Of a stretch of DNA of 64,000 nucleotides, positions 43,382 to 51,648 are shown one piece after another. Source of the DNA: Cytobacillus praedii (GTDB lineage: Bacteria > Bacillota > Bacilli > Bacillales > Cytobacillaceae). The position numbers and the translations under genes were made by a program. The notes beneath the pieces were generated by a model. It worked only from the letters and a program-made list of their open reading frames with translations. It did no database searches and was not told the DNA's origin. The stretch spans positions 1 through 64,000 of the forward strand of contig NZ_LMBX01000020.1 in the NCBI RefSeq assembly GCF_001439605.1, given 5' to 3'. The stretch's first letter is position 1. The number at the start of each line of letters is the position of its first letter.

Positions 43382-43741
43382 TTAAGAGTCAGTTTTTCTT
43401 ATATATTCCTTCAAATCGTCTTGTATACTTACTTTTGCAAGCTCTACATTTGAACGGTATGCTGCTCTATTTAACAAATGTGCAACAACTGGAGAGGTTA
43501 AAAAAACAAAAAAGATTCCTAATATTAACCTGATACTTACATATCCTTCAGTAAATAAAAAGTAAAGAAAAGTTCCAAATAATATACTAAGTACCCCTAT
43601 ACTCGTACTTTTTGATGCAGCATGTGCACGAGTATACACATCTGGCAAACGGATTAAACCAATTGCACTCAGAAAACTAAATGCAGTACCGATAAAAATT
43701 AAAATGGAGACAATGACTTCACTCAATATGTTTGCGCTCAA
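43382..43741 (-). CDS. mrpG: Mrp Na+/H+ antiporter subunit G
   Basis: A 119-residue protein with three membrane helices. The segments GTAFSFLSAIGLIRLPDVYTRAHAASKS and the C-terminal half match MrpG/MnhG. It is the last gene of the seven-gene operon encoding the multi-subunit Na+(Li+)/H+ antiporter of the cytoplasmic membrane, needed for alkali and salt tolerance in B. subtilis. It overlaps mrpF by 23 bp, so translation is coupled. Confidence 0.95.
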   Translation of the reverse strand: MSANILSEVIVSILIFIGTAFSFLSAIGLIRLPDVYTRAHAASKSTSIGVLSILFGTFLYFLFTEGYVSIRLILGIFFVFLTSPVVAHLLNRAAYRSNVELAKVSIQDDLKEYIRKTDS

Positions 43742-44003
43742 TCACAACACCCCTTTCGATGTATCTCGCAAAAGCAATTGTCCCAACGAAAGAGAGAATC
43801 CCCAGTAGAAGAATAATATCTAAAAAGGCATGTGTATGAAGAAGAATGGAAAGAATCGCTACGCCAGCTAGGAGATTAATCCCAATATTATCTAACGCCA
43901 TGACCCGATCAGGCTTGGAAGGACCTTTTACGACACGATAGAGAGCTGCGATAATGGCAAGGGTGATAAAAAATAAACATCCCATCAAAAATAGCTTGAA
44001 CAT
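43719..44003 (-). CDS. mrpF: Mrp antiporter subunit F
   Basis: A 94-residue protein with three membrane helices and the MrpF segment RVVKGPSKPDRVMALDNIG. In B. subtilis the product (also called MnhF) is additionally linked to bile-acid/cholate resistance. Its ATG overlaps the mrpE stop (TAATG) and it overlaps mrpG at the other end. Confidence 0.95.
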   Translation of the reverse strand: MFKLFLMGCLFFITLAIIAALYRVVKGPSKPDRVMALDNIGINLLAGVAILSILLHTHAFLDIILLLGILSFVGTIAFARYIERGVVIERKHIE

Positions 44004-44479
44004 TATCGTGTTACCTCCTTTATGGCTTTCTCATATTTAATTTTCGATTGTATCACGGCATGTTCAGACTCTGGTAAATTCAATCCGTGAATATAAAAAA
44101 TCCTGCTGTCTTGGGAAACTTCCATTACGACTGAACCAGGGGTCAAAGTCAGAAGAAGAGCTAGAAGGGTTATTTCCATATCTCCCTCTAATTCCGTTTC
44201 CAGCTTAAATATTCCTGGCGTTACATTAATTTTAGGTCCAATCACTTGGCGAATGACATAGATGCTTGACGAGATCGACTCACTAATAAATAAGAAAAAC
44301 AAACTTAGAATGGAAACAAAACGTTTTAAATAAAATGAGTCCGGAAAAAAACGCCTCATGCTAAACAAAACAAGGATACCAACTATATAACCGCCTATGA
44401 AAGACAAAATGCCCCATTCATCTTGAAAAAACATCCATAAAAATGCGATAAACAGGTTTATTAATACTTGAATGGGCAA
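44003..44479 (-). CDS. mrpE: Mrp antiporter subunit E
   Basis: A 158-residue protein with an N-terminal membrane part and a cytosolic C-terminal domain. The motifs ITLLALLLTLTPGSVVMEVS and FYIHGLNLPESEHA are those of MrpE/MnhE. It begins 41 bp after mrpD, with GGAGGG upstream of the ATG. MrpE is needed for assembly of the complex. Confidence 0.95.
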   Translation of the reverse strand: MPIQVLINLFIAFLWMFFQDEWGILSFIGGYIVGILVLFSMRRFFPDSFYLKRFVSILSLFFLFISESISSSIYVIRQVIGPKINVTPGIFKLETELEGDMEITLLALLLTLTPGSVVMEVSQDSRIFYIHGLNLPESEHAVIQSKIKYEKAIKEVTR

Positions 44480-44520
44480 CGGTACCCCCTCCTTTCCATG
44501 ATCATCAGAAAATGATTAAC

Positions 44521-46014
44521 TTAGCGGATGGGCTCCCCACCCATTACTGCCTCTATATACAGAATCGGATTCATCATGCTCTCCGTCGCTATTTGTACAT
44601 ATTCATGAATTCCCTCTGAACCTAATCCAAGTGCAATCGTCATGACAGTAAGACAGCCTATCGGCAGCATCGTACTTACATTCGTTGTGCCTTTCTCCAT
44701 TTCCCTGCTTAAATACGTTTCTCCCCAAAAGCTATTCATAAAGATTTTCATAATTGAATAAAGAACCATTAAACTCGTAATTAATCCAATCGCACCAAGC
44801 CAATAGTATCCTTCTTCAAACGTTCCCCGAGTAATAAAGACTTTCCCCAGAAAGCCGCTTAGCGGCGGGATACCAGCGAGGGAAAGTGCAGCCACAAAGA
44901 ACATCCACCCCAGATAAGGATGATTGCGTATAAGCCCGCTAATATCCTTTAGCTTACTTGTTCCTGCAAGATGAATGATCATCCCTCCTAATAAGAAAAT
45001 AAGTGCTTTAATCAGGATGTCATGGATAAGGTAATAAATAGAACCCATCATTCCCATGGATGTGAATGATGCAAGACCAGAGATAATAAATCCAACCCCA
45101 ACGATGACATTATAGGTCAGTATTTTCTTTATATCCTGATAGGCAACCGCCCCCATTGCTCCAAGAACCATCGTTATCGCTCCCAGAATGCCTATGACAA
45201 AATGAGTGGTTTCCTGCTCATGATAAAACACGAGAGTGAACAAGCGGAAGATTGCATAAATCCCCACCTTTGTCAGTAATGCTGCAAAAATAGCAGCGAC
45301 TGCTGTTGGAGGTGCACTATATGAACCAGGTAGCCAAAAGAATAAGAAAAGAGCAGCCTTCATACTAAATACAATTAAAAACAAAAAGGCAACCGTTGTC
45401 ATGAGACCGTCTTGTCCTGCCTCAGCTACACGCAAGGAAAGGTGTGCTAAATTCAATGTGCCTGTAATTGCATATAAATAGGCAATTGCTAGAAGAAATA
45501 AGGATGAGGAAATGACATTAATTAAAATGTACTTGGTTGACTCTCTAAGCTGGAGCTTCGTGCCTCCTAAAGAGATAAGTACATAAGATGAAATGAGCAT
45601 GACTTCAAAACAGACAAATAAATTGAATAAGTCACCCGTCAAGAACGACCCGCATACACCTGAAATTAAAAATAAAAACATTGGATAGAAATAATGTTCT
45701 TCTCTTTCCCTGCCAATAGATGAAAAGGCAAAGATCAAGCAGAAAAGTGAAACAATGCTTGTTGTTAGAAGAAGGATAGCAGAAAACATATCCGCCACAA
45801 TTGTTATCCCAAATGGAGCTGCCCATCCCCCTGCCTGAAGTGTCTGTATTCCTTCATTCCTTATTTGGTTCATTAATAAAAGAGAAACAGCACCCACTGC
45901 AAGAATAGCGAAAATACTTAACAGCCTTTGAAAACGAATATTGTTTCTAAAGATGACCATAATGAGCCCTGCTATGACAGGAATAATCATTGGCAGTATG
46001 ACAGTATTATTCAT
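44521..46014 (-). CDS. mrpD: Mrp antiporter subunit D
   Basis: A 497-residue protein with about fourteen membrane helices homologous to NuoM/NuoN-type proton-channel subunits. The GDLFNLFVCFEVMLISSYVL helix carries the functional Glu and a conserved Lys helix follows. It overlaps mrpC by eight bp, so the two are co-translated. Together with MrpA it forms the proton-translocating core. Confidence 0.95.
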   Translation of the reverse strand: MNNTVILPMIIPVIAGLIMVIFRNNIRFQRLLSIFAILAVGAVSLLLMNQIRNEGIQTLQAGGWAAPFGITIVADMFSAILLLTTSIVSLFCLIFAFSSIGREREEHYFYPMFLFLISGVCGSFLTGDLFNLFVCFEVMLISSYVLISLGGTKLQLRESTKYILINVISSSLFLLAIAYLYAITGTLNLAHLSLRVAEAGQDGLMTTVAFLFLIVFSMKAALFLFFWLPGSYSAPPTAVAAIFAALLTKVGIYAIFRLFTLVFYHEQETTHFVIGILGAITMVLGAMGAVAYQDIKKILTYNVIVGVGFIISGLASFTSMGMMGSIYYLIHDILIKALIFLLGGMIIHLAGTSKLKDISGLIRNHPYLGWMFFVAALSLAGIPPLSGFLGKVFITRGTFEEGYYWLGAIGLITSLMVLYSIMKIFMNSFWGETYLSREMEKGTTNVSTMLPIGCLTVMTIALGLGSEGIHEYVQIATESMMNPILYIEAVMGGEPIR

Positions 46015-46345
46015 CTTCTATTCCCCTTAATTGATCCATATTATCAGTCCCCAATGTTTTATAAGTGCGATAGCTTAGCACTAGAAATAGCGCAGTGACT
46101 GCGAAGTTTATTACGATTGCCGTTAAAATAAGCGCCTGAGGCAATGAATCTGTAAATGTAGTATCATGCTGACCTAACAATGGAGGACCTCCTGACTTTA
46201 AACCGCCCATTGTAAGAATAAGCAAATTAACCCCATGACTTATAATGGATGTTCCTAATATGATTCGGAGCAAACTTTTTGTCAGAATTAAATAGGTTCC
46301 TATTGTAAAAAGGACTCCTATAAGAATAGACATCGATGTTTCCAT
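46007..46345 (-). CDS. mrpC: Mrp antiporter subunit C
   Basis: A 112-residue NuoK-like protein with three helices, including GTSIISHGVNLLILTMGG and the conserved Gly/Glu segments. I place the start at the ATG 46345, preceded by GAGG nine bases upstream, one base after the mrpB stop; two earlier in-frame start codons lie within that site. It overlaps mrpD. Confidence 0.93.
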   Translation of the reverse strand: METSMSILIGVLFTIGTYLILTKSLLRIILGTSIISHGVNLLILTMGGLKSGGPPLLGQHDTTFTDSLPQALILTAIVINFAVTALFLVLSYRTYKTLGTDNMDQLRGIEDE

Positions 46346-46346
46346 T

Positions 46347-46769
46347 TTATCCATCCTCACTTATGCTCAAGATAATTGTTACTGCTGTACCAATAACCGC
46401 TAAGGCAACACCAACGTCAAATAGAACAGCAGTTGCCAGTTCTGTTTTCCCGAAAATAGGAAGATTAAAATAACCGAAAGCTTGATTCAAAAAAGGTTTA
46501 TCAAAAAACAAAGAACTAGCTCCGGTAAAGATGGCTATCAATACACCAAAAGCTGCCACTTTTTTAAAATCAACCGGGATATTCCTTCTTACCGTTTCAA
46601 TATCAAAGGTTAGATAAAGGAGAACTAACCCTGAGGCTACGCTAAGCCCACCGATAAATCCTCCGCCAGGATTATGATGACCTCCGAAAAAAAGGTATAT
46701 GGAAAACGTCAATATAATAAAAACCGCTACCTTTGTCACTGAATGTAAAATGACATCATTCGGTTTCAT
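46347..46769 (-). CDS. mrpB: Mrp antiporter subunit B
   Basis: A 140-residue protein with four helices and the MrpB motif GGHHNPGGGFIGGL. It overlaps the end of mrpA (mrpA stop at 46766) by four bp and runs directly into mrpC, giving tight coupling. Confidence 0.95.
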   Translation of the reverse strand: MKPNDVILHSVTKVAVFIILTFSIYLFFGGHHNPGGGFIGGLSVASGLVLLYLTFDIETVRRNIPVDFKKVAAFGVLIAIFTGASSLFFDKPFLNQAFGYFNLPIFGKTELATAVLFDVGVALAVIGTAVTIILSISEDG

Positions 46770-49171
46770 TTTTTATCCCTCCCAGCTAATTGGAGCTTTA
46801 TCAGTGTATAAACGCCTAATCCTGCAATACAAAGAACAAGAATCTCCAGCATCGTATCTAACCCACGGAAGTCAACAAGAATGGCATTAACGATATTTTT
46901 CGCGCCCGCAAGTGTGTAGGAATCTTCAAAGTAACTTGATATTGATTCAAAAAGCCGATGATTATTCGCTGATAATGCTAATAAAGTTACGATTGTTCCT
47001 ACTCCTAATGAAACAAGCAAATTAGTAAATTTAAATGGAATACTGCTTCTTTCCTTGCGCAGCTCTGGTAAATGATAAAAGCATAATAAGAATAAGGCTG
47101 CGGTTACTGTTTCAACAACTAACTGTGTTAATGCTAAATCTGGTGCACGGAAAATGACAAAGAAAAGGGAGACAAGATAGCCAAGTGCACCAACAGCAAT
47201 AATTGCTGTAAATCTTGATTTAGAAAAAAGGACAGTGAGAGCAGCTATTAGCATCGCAAGAATTACGCCAGCTTCATATAAGTGAATGGGTGCATTATTT
47301 GATAGATCGAACGAGAGATCGTTTGATAACCAAAGTGACCATCCAAGCAAAAAGATCATAAACGTAAAAATATATACTAAATAATCTCTGACAAAGCCGG
47401 TCATATATTGTTTTGTTAATTTCAGAGAGATTCTTTCCATACCTGCAAGCAAATGGTTATATATTCCGTTTAATGTTAGTGCTTGAGGAAAATACCCATA
47501 AAGCCGGGACCACTTTTTTAAAGAACGATACATAAGTACGCCAAACCCAACAACACCTATTGTCATAAATAATTCGGTACTCCACCCATGCCAAGGAGTA
47601 ATATTCACCTCAATCCCGCCTGCTCCAGCAAATTGAGGGAGAACTGCAGTCAAAGCAGGCTGCAGTAAATGATCTGAAACGATATTAGGAAAAAAGAAAA
47701 TAACAATGACTAAACAGCTAAGTATAATTGGCGGGAGAAGCATACCAATTGGAGCTTCATGTGCTTCCTTATCCAGTCGTTCCGGACGGTACTTGCCCAT
47801 AAATGTTTTAAATACGAGAATCATGCAATAAATAAAGGTAAAAACACTCGCTACCCATGCGATGATTGGAAATAACAAACCTATGCTCTTTATCCCGAAC
47901 ACAGGTGATTCGAAAACAGTCAGAACACCTGTAAAGAACATTTCTTTGCTCAAAAAACCGTTAAAAGGCGGAAGACCTGCCATCGCAAAGCTTCCGATGA
48001 TTGTTAATGTAAAGGATATAGGCATCAAGCTCATTAGCCCGCCTAATTTTCGAATATCACGAGTACCTGTTTCATGGTCGATTATGCCAACAATCATGAA
48101 CAAGCTCCCTTTAAAGGTCGAGTGATTAATTAAGTGAAAAAGTGCAGCTAATACAGCAAAGGCATATACAGTTGACTCTTCTCCATACCCAAAGTACAAA
48201 GACGCTGAACCGATGCCAAGAAGGCTCATGATTAACCCTAATTGGCTAATTGTGGAGTAGGCTAGTAACCCTTTTAAATCCTTTTGATTAACAGCATTAA
48301 CCGAACCGTACATTAAAGTAATTAATCCAATGCATGAAACAATCCAAAACCATTCAGATGTTCCGCCAAATACAGGAGTAAAGCGGGCAACTAAGTAAAT
48401 GCCTGCCTTTACCATTGTGGCAGAATGTAAATAGGCACTTATTGGGGTAGGCGCTTCCATCGCATCTGGCAGCCATATACTGAAAGGGAATTGAGCAGAT
48501 TTCGTGAATGCTCCTAAAAGAATAAGAATCATTGCAGGAAAAAATAAAAGATGCTCTGATATACGATTCGTATGACCAAGCATTTCACGTATGCTATACG
48601 TGTCCGCCATCATTGAAAGCATGATCATTCCTGCTAGCATAGCAAGACCGCCAAAGATGGTAATTAACATAGACTTTTGGGCACCGTTACGAGAATTCTT
48701 CCGCTGGTACCAGTAGGCGATTAATAAGAACGATGATATGCTGGTTAATTCCCAAAATACATATAAAACTAAAATATTATCTGAAATGACAAGCCCAAGC
48801 ATAGCACCCATGAATAACAGCATATAGACATAGAAATTATGAAGCGCTTCTCTTTCCTTTGACATATAGTAAATTGAATACAAAACAACAAGTGCCCCTA
48901 CGCCAGTAATTAATAAACCAAAGATCAGGCTTAGGCCATCGATATATGCTGTATAATTTATTCCTAATGATGGCATCCAGGGAAGCTCTAAACGAATGGT
49001 CTCCCCCTTTGAAATAGAAGGAATATACTTTAATAAATATAGAAAGACTGCTAGTGGAGCAGCAAGCACAAACCAGCCGGTGTGTACTCTTCCTGAAAAC
49101 CATTTGTAAACAAATGGGACAAAGATAGCAAAAACAAATGGGATGAATATCATAAGATGTAACCAGGACAT
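46766..49171 (-). CDS. mrpA: Mrp antiporter subunit A
   Basis: An 801-residue protein with about 21 helices. The N-terminal two-thirds are NuoL-like (VISDNILVLYVFWELTSISSF, a Glu-bearing helix, and the HLINHSTFKGSLFM segment) and the C-terminal third carries extra helices with an MrpB-like part. It is the largest, cation-handling subunit. The ATG at 49171 has GGAGGGGGG upstream; earlier codons of the frame are inside the promoter region. It heads the operon mrpABCDEFG. Confidence 0.95.
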   Translation of the reverse strand: MSWLHLMIFIPFVFAIFVPFVYKWFSGRVHTGWFVLAAPLAVFLYLLKYIPSISKGETIRLELPWMPSLGINYTAYIDGLSLIFGLLITGVGALVVLYSIYYMSKEREALHNFYVYMLLFMGAMLGLVISDNILVLYVFWELTSISSFLLIAYWYQRKNSRNGAQKSMLITIFGGLAMLAGMIMLSMMADTYSIREMLGHTNRISEHLLFFPAMILILLGAFTKSAQFPFSIWLPDAMEAPTPISAYLHSATMVKAGIYLVARFTPVFGGTSEWFWIVSCIGLITLMYGSVNAVNQKDLKGLLAYSTISQLGLIMSLLGIGSASLYFGYGEESTVYAFAVLAALFHLINHSTFKGSLFMIVGIIDHETGTRDIRKLGGLMSLMPISFTLTIIGSFAMAGLPPFNGFLSKEMFFTGVLTVFESPVFGIKSIGLLFPIIAWVASVFTFIYCMILVFKTFMGKYRPERLDKEAHEAPIGMLLPPIILSCLVIVIFFFPNIVSDHLLQPALTAVLPQFAGAGGIEVNITPWHGWSTELFMTIGVVGFGVLMYRSLKKWSRLYGYFPQALTLNGIYNHLLAGMERISLKLTKQYMTGFVRDYLVYIFTFMIFLLGWSLWLSNDLSFDLSNNAPIHLYEAGVILAMLIAALTVLFSKSRFTAIIAVGALGYLVSLFFVIFRAPDLALTQLVVETVTAALFLLCFYHLPELRKERSSIPFKFTNLLVSLGVGTIVTLLALSANNHRLFESISSYFEDSYTLAGAKNIVNAILVDFRGLDTMLEILVLCIAGLGVYTLIKLQLAGRDKK

Positions 49172-49238
49172 CAAATCCCCCCTCCTGACCATTGAGTCTA
49201 AAAAGAAATGTATTTTGTTAAATTACCAGTGGTTGATA

Positions 49239-49267
49239 TTGACTGAAACGAGCGCATAAGCTATAGT
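49239..49267 (+). promoter_or_regulatory. Promoter of the universal-stress-type gene
   Basis: TTGACT (49239-49244), 17-bp spacer, TATAGT (49262-49267). It is divergent from mrpA, whose start is 68 bp away. Confidence 0.7.
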
Positions 49268-49323
49268 CATACATAGTCTAACCGTGCCACCTAAATTTCA
49301 TCTAACTTTGAGGTGAGTATTAA

Positions 49324-50013
49324 ATGAAGAAATTCAAAGGGCGTATGGACGAAAGCATCCTCGTCTGCGTCTATTATGGGCCAAATGGTGAACGTCTCAT
49401 TCAGCGTGGATGTAATATAGCACATATGCTTGATTGTCCATTATATATCCTAACTGTTGATCGATTGCCTTTTGATGAGCTGGATGCAGAGAAATCAGAT
49501 TATATTACGAGATGGAAACAGTTAGCTGAACAACATAATGCAGAGGAATTTATCCTAAAAGATAACGAAAAACGGCCTATCTCAAAAGTAATTGCAGAAA
49601 TAGCAAGAGAAAAGAAAATCACACAAATTATTTTAGGCCAGACAGCCCAGAGCCGATGGGAGCAAATTGCAAAGGGTTCCATTATTAACTCATTATTACG
49701 CGAAATCCCTTTCGTTGATTTACATCTTATTTCCGTTTCTCGTGCACTAAGAGACCATGAGGGGCAGTTCGAAAAAGGGGTCCGTGCTTATCTGACGAGA
49801 GAAGGAGACGTCTATCGTTTAAGCTTCAACTATACGAAAGATGTTGAATTTGAAGGGATTTTCTTTAAGGACCATGGCACAGACTTTAATAATGGTGTAT
49901 TTAAATTTATGAGAGATAAAGAGACACTGCAAGTAAATGTAACAGAAGACATCGTGAAGGAACTAAAGCATGTTCGAATGATTGAACCGCTGGACATAGA
50001 TGATGAAGATTAA
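49324..50013 (+). CDS. Universal-stress-type protein with unknown C-terminal domain
   Basis: A 229-residue protein. The first 145 residues match the UspA-like domain found in KdpD: ESILVCVYYGPNGERLIQRG at the start and TQIILGQTAQSRWEQIAKGS (a nucleotide-binding-type GxxxxSR...GS loop) near residue 110. The C-terminal 85 residues (about 145-229) form a beta-rich domain ending in the acidic DIDDED, not recognised. No kinase part is present. The gene diverges from mrpA, which hints at a link with cation stress. SD GAGGTG lies before the ATG. Confidence 0.7.
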   Translation: MKKFKGRMDESILVCVYYGPNGERLIQRGCNIAHMLDCPLYILTVDRLPFDELDAEKSDYITRWKQLAEQHNAEEFILKDNEKRPISKVIAEIAREKKITQIILGQTAQSRWEQIAKGSIINSLLREIPFVDLHLISVSRALRDHEGQFEKGVRAYLTREGDVYRLSFNYTKDVEFEGIFFKDHGTDFNNGVFKFMRDKETLQVNVTEDIVKELKHVRMIEPLDIDDED

Positions 50014-50024
50014 TCATATATGCT

Positions 50025-50061
50025 CTTCCACTTACTCATTTGTAAGAGGAAGGGCCTTTTT
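50025..50061 (+). terminator. Terminator of the universal-stress-type gene
   Basis: TTCC-A-CTTAC pairs with GTAAG-A-GGAA around CATT, followed by T5. One A-A mismatch is in the stem. Confidence 0.65.
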
Positions 50062-50068
50062 ATTGTAT

Positions 50069-50632
50069 TTATAAATTCACATCTACTTTTATTAACTGCT
50101 TTTCGTTCTTCTCAATTCCTATATAACGTAAAGTTTCTGCTGGAGTATGATGATTATAAATTGACATTAAGATAGAAATAGCTATGCCCTTTCGGTAAGC
50201 GTGATAGCCAAAGGTTTTTCTCAGTGTGTGTGTGCCTATTTTCCCGCTAATTCCCACTTCTTTTGCAGCATGATTAATTATTCGGTAGGCCTGCTGGCGT
50301 GTAATTGGCAGGTTATTTTTTTTTGATTTAAAAAGGTAGTCACAATCTTGTAATTTTGAGTTTGCTAAATAATTTTCTAATGCTATTTTGACTTGATTAT
50401 TAATGTAATAGCCCTTCTTTTCTTCGCCTTTTTCATCACTTATATAAAGGAATTCTTTAGCAAACGCTCCATCCCAAACATCACACACTTTTAGGGAAAG
50501 CAGATCATGCACTCTAATCCCAGTATTAATGCCTAATACAAATAACAATAGATCCCTTGATGACTGATTTCGTAAATTCTTTTTTATGGCAAGAATTTTA
50601 TTTATGTCTCTTATAGGATCGACATATTCCAC
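50069..50632 (-). CDS. Short tyrosine recombinase/integrase (YoeC-like)
   Basis: A 187-residue catalytic domain without the usual N-terminal SAM-like DNA-binding domain. The tyrosine recombinase residues are in order: Arg in GINTGIRVHDLL, Lys in the beta-hairpin EKGEEKKG, HTLRKTFGYH with His and Arg, NHHTP His, and TLRYIG with the nucleophile Tyr. The length resembles B. subtilis YoeC. A GTG start follows AGGAGG. No recombination site or other mobile gene is nearby; it sits between the universal-stress gene and RsbM-like gene. Confidence 0.8.
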   Translation of the reverse strand: MEYVDPIRDINKILAIKKNLRNQSSRDLLLFVLGINTGIRVHDLLSLKVCDVWDGAFAKEFLYISDEKGEEKKGYYINNQVKIALENYLANSKLQDCDYLFKSKKNNLPITRQQAYRIINHAAKEVGISGKIGTHTLRKTFGYHAYRKGIAISILMSIYNHHTPAETLRYIGIEKNEKQLIKVDVNL

Positions 50633-50721
50633 CGTTATTCCTCCTATAGTTTAATGTTACATAATATGATTTTAACAAAAACTAAGTAACATTACAATTA
50701 TCATAAATGGAACAAACAAAA

Positions 50722-50759
50722 AAAAATAGAGCACCATCATAATGAGGCACTCTATTTTT
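50722..50759 (-). terminator. Terminator of the RsbM/RsbK-like operon
   Basis: AAAAATAGAGTGCC pairs with GGTGCTCTATTTTT on the minus strand (one mismatch), with a 10-nt loop and A/T flanks. It lies 22 bp after the CheR-type gene. Confidence 0.8.
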
Positions 50760-50780
50760 CCCTATCCAATTGCAAAATAT

Positions 50781-51602
50781 TTAATTCGCTTTTTTTCGAA
50801 AGAATTTTTCATTCGTATTGAAGTCTTCAAAAAAGTCTGCTTCTGTTCGAATCGATTCCTTACTTCCTAATCCGAGAAATCCGTTCGCACTTAAACTTTC
50901 ATTAAATAAATCAAGAACATGTGACTGCAGTTTAACATTAAAATAGATAAGGACATTTCTGCAGATAATAACATGAAATTCATTAAATGAGCGATCGGTT
51001 ACTAAATTATGCTGGGCAAAAACAACCTTTTCCAGCAAATTAGGGTTTAAATAGGCATACTCACAATCTGCTGTATAGTATTCAGAAAAGGATTGCTTTC
51101 CCCCAGCTAGCATGTAGTTTTTAGTATATGCCTGCATTTTTTGAAGTGGGATGATTCCTTGCTCTGCTTTTGAAATGACTTGTTCATTCATGTCCGTAGC
51201 ATAAATTTTCGCTCTGTCTCTAAGCCCTTCTTCCTCCAATAAAATAGCCATGGAAAAGACTTCCTCACCAGTAGAGCAACCTGCATGCCATATACGGATT
51301 TCTGGCAGCTTCTTTAAATAGGGAACGACCTCCTCGCGAAAGGCTTTAAAGAAGGACGGATCCCTAAACATCTCAGTCACATTAATGGAGAAGTCACCCA
51401 ATATTTTATTCAAATAAGTCTCATCATGAATGACTCTTTCTGTTAAACTTGCAATGGTTGGCAATCTCTCTAGATTTAAACGGTTTTGAACTCTTCTCAT
51501 GATTGAAGATTTCATATATTGTCTAAAATCATAGCCTGATAGCTTAAATATAGCTAACAGCAGCAGATCAAGCTCTAATTCTTCCTTATTTATTCTTGGC
51601 AT
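50781..51602 (-). CDS. CheR-type protein methyltransferase (RsbM-like)
   Basis: A 273-residue two-domain CheR methyltransferase: an N-terminal helical domain (LLLAIFKLSGYDFRQY) and an SAM-binding domain with WHAGCSTGEEVFSMAI near residue 106 and VIICRNVLIYF near residue 212. There is no chemotaxis receptor nearby. It lies 46 bp after the hybrid kinase. In B. cereus RsbM methylates RsbK and damps SigB activation, and this pair has the same neighbour relation. Confidence 0.85.
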   Translation of the reverse strand: MPRINKEELELDLLLLAIFKLSGYDFRQYMKSSIMRRVQNRLNLERLPTIASLTERVIHDETYLNKILGDFSINVTEMFRDPSFFKAFREEVVPYLKKLPEIRIWHAGCSTGEEVFSMAILLEEEGLRDRAKIYATDMNEQVISKAEQGIIPLQKMQAYTKNYMLAGGKQSFSEYYTADCEYAYLNPNLLEKVVFAQHNLVTDRSFNEFHVIICRNVLIYFNVKLQSHVLDLFNESLSANGFLGLGSKESIRTEADFFEDFNTNEKFFRKKAN

Positions 51603-51648
51603 TCTTCAGCATCACTACTCCATAAAAAACTTTTCCTTTAATAAAGTG

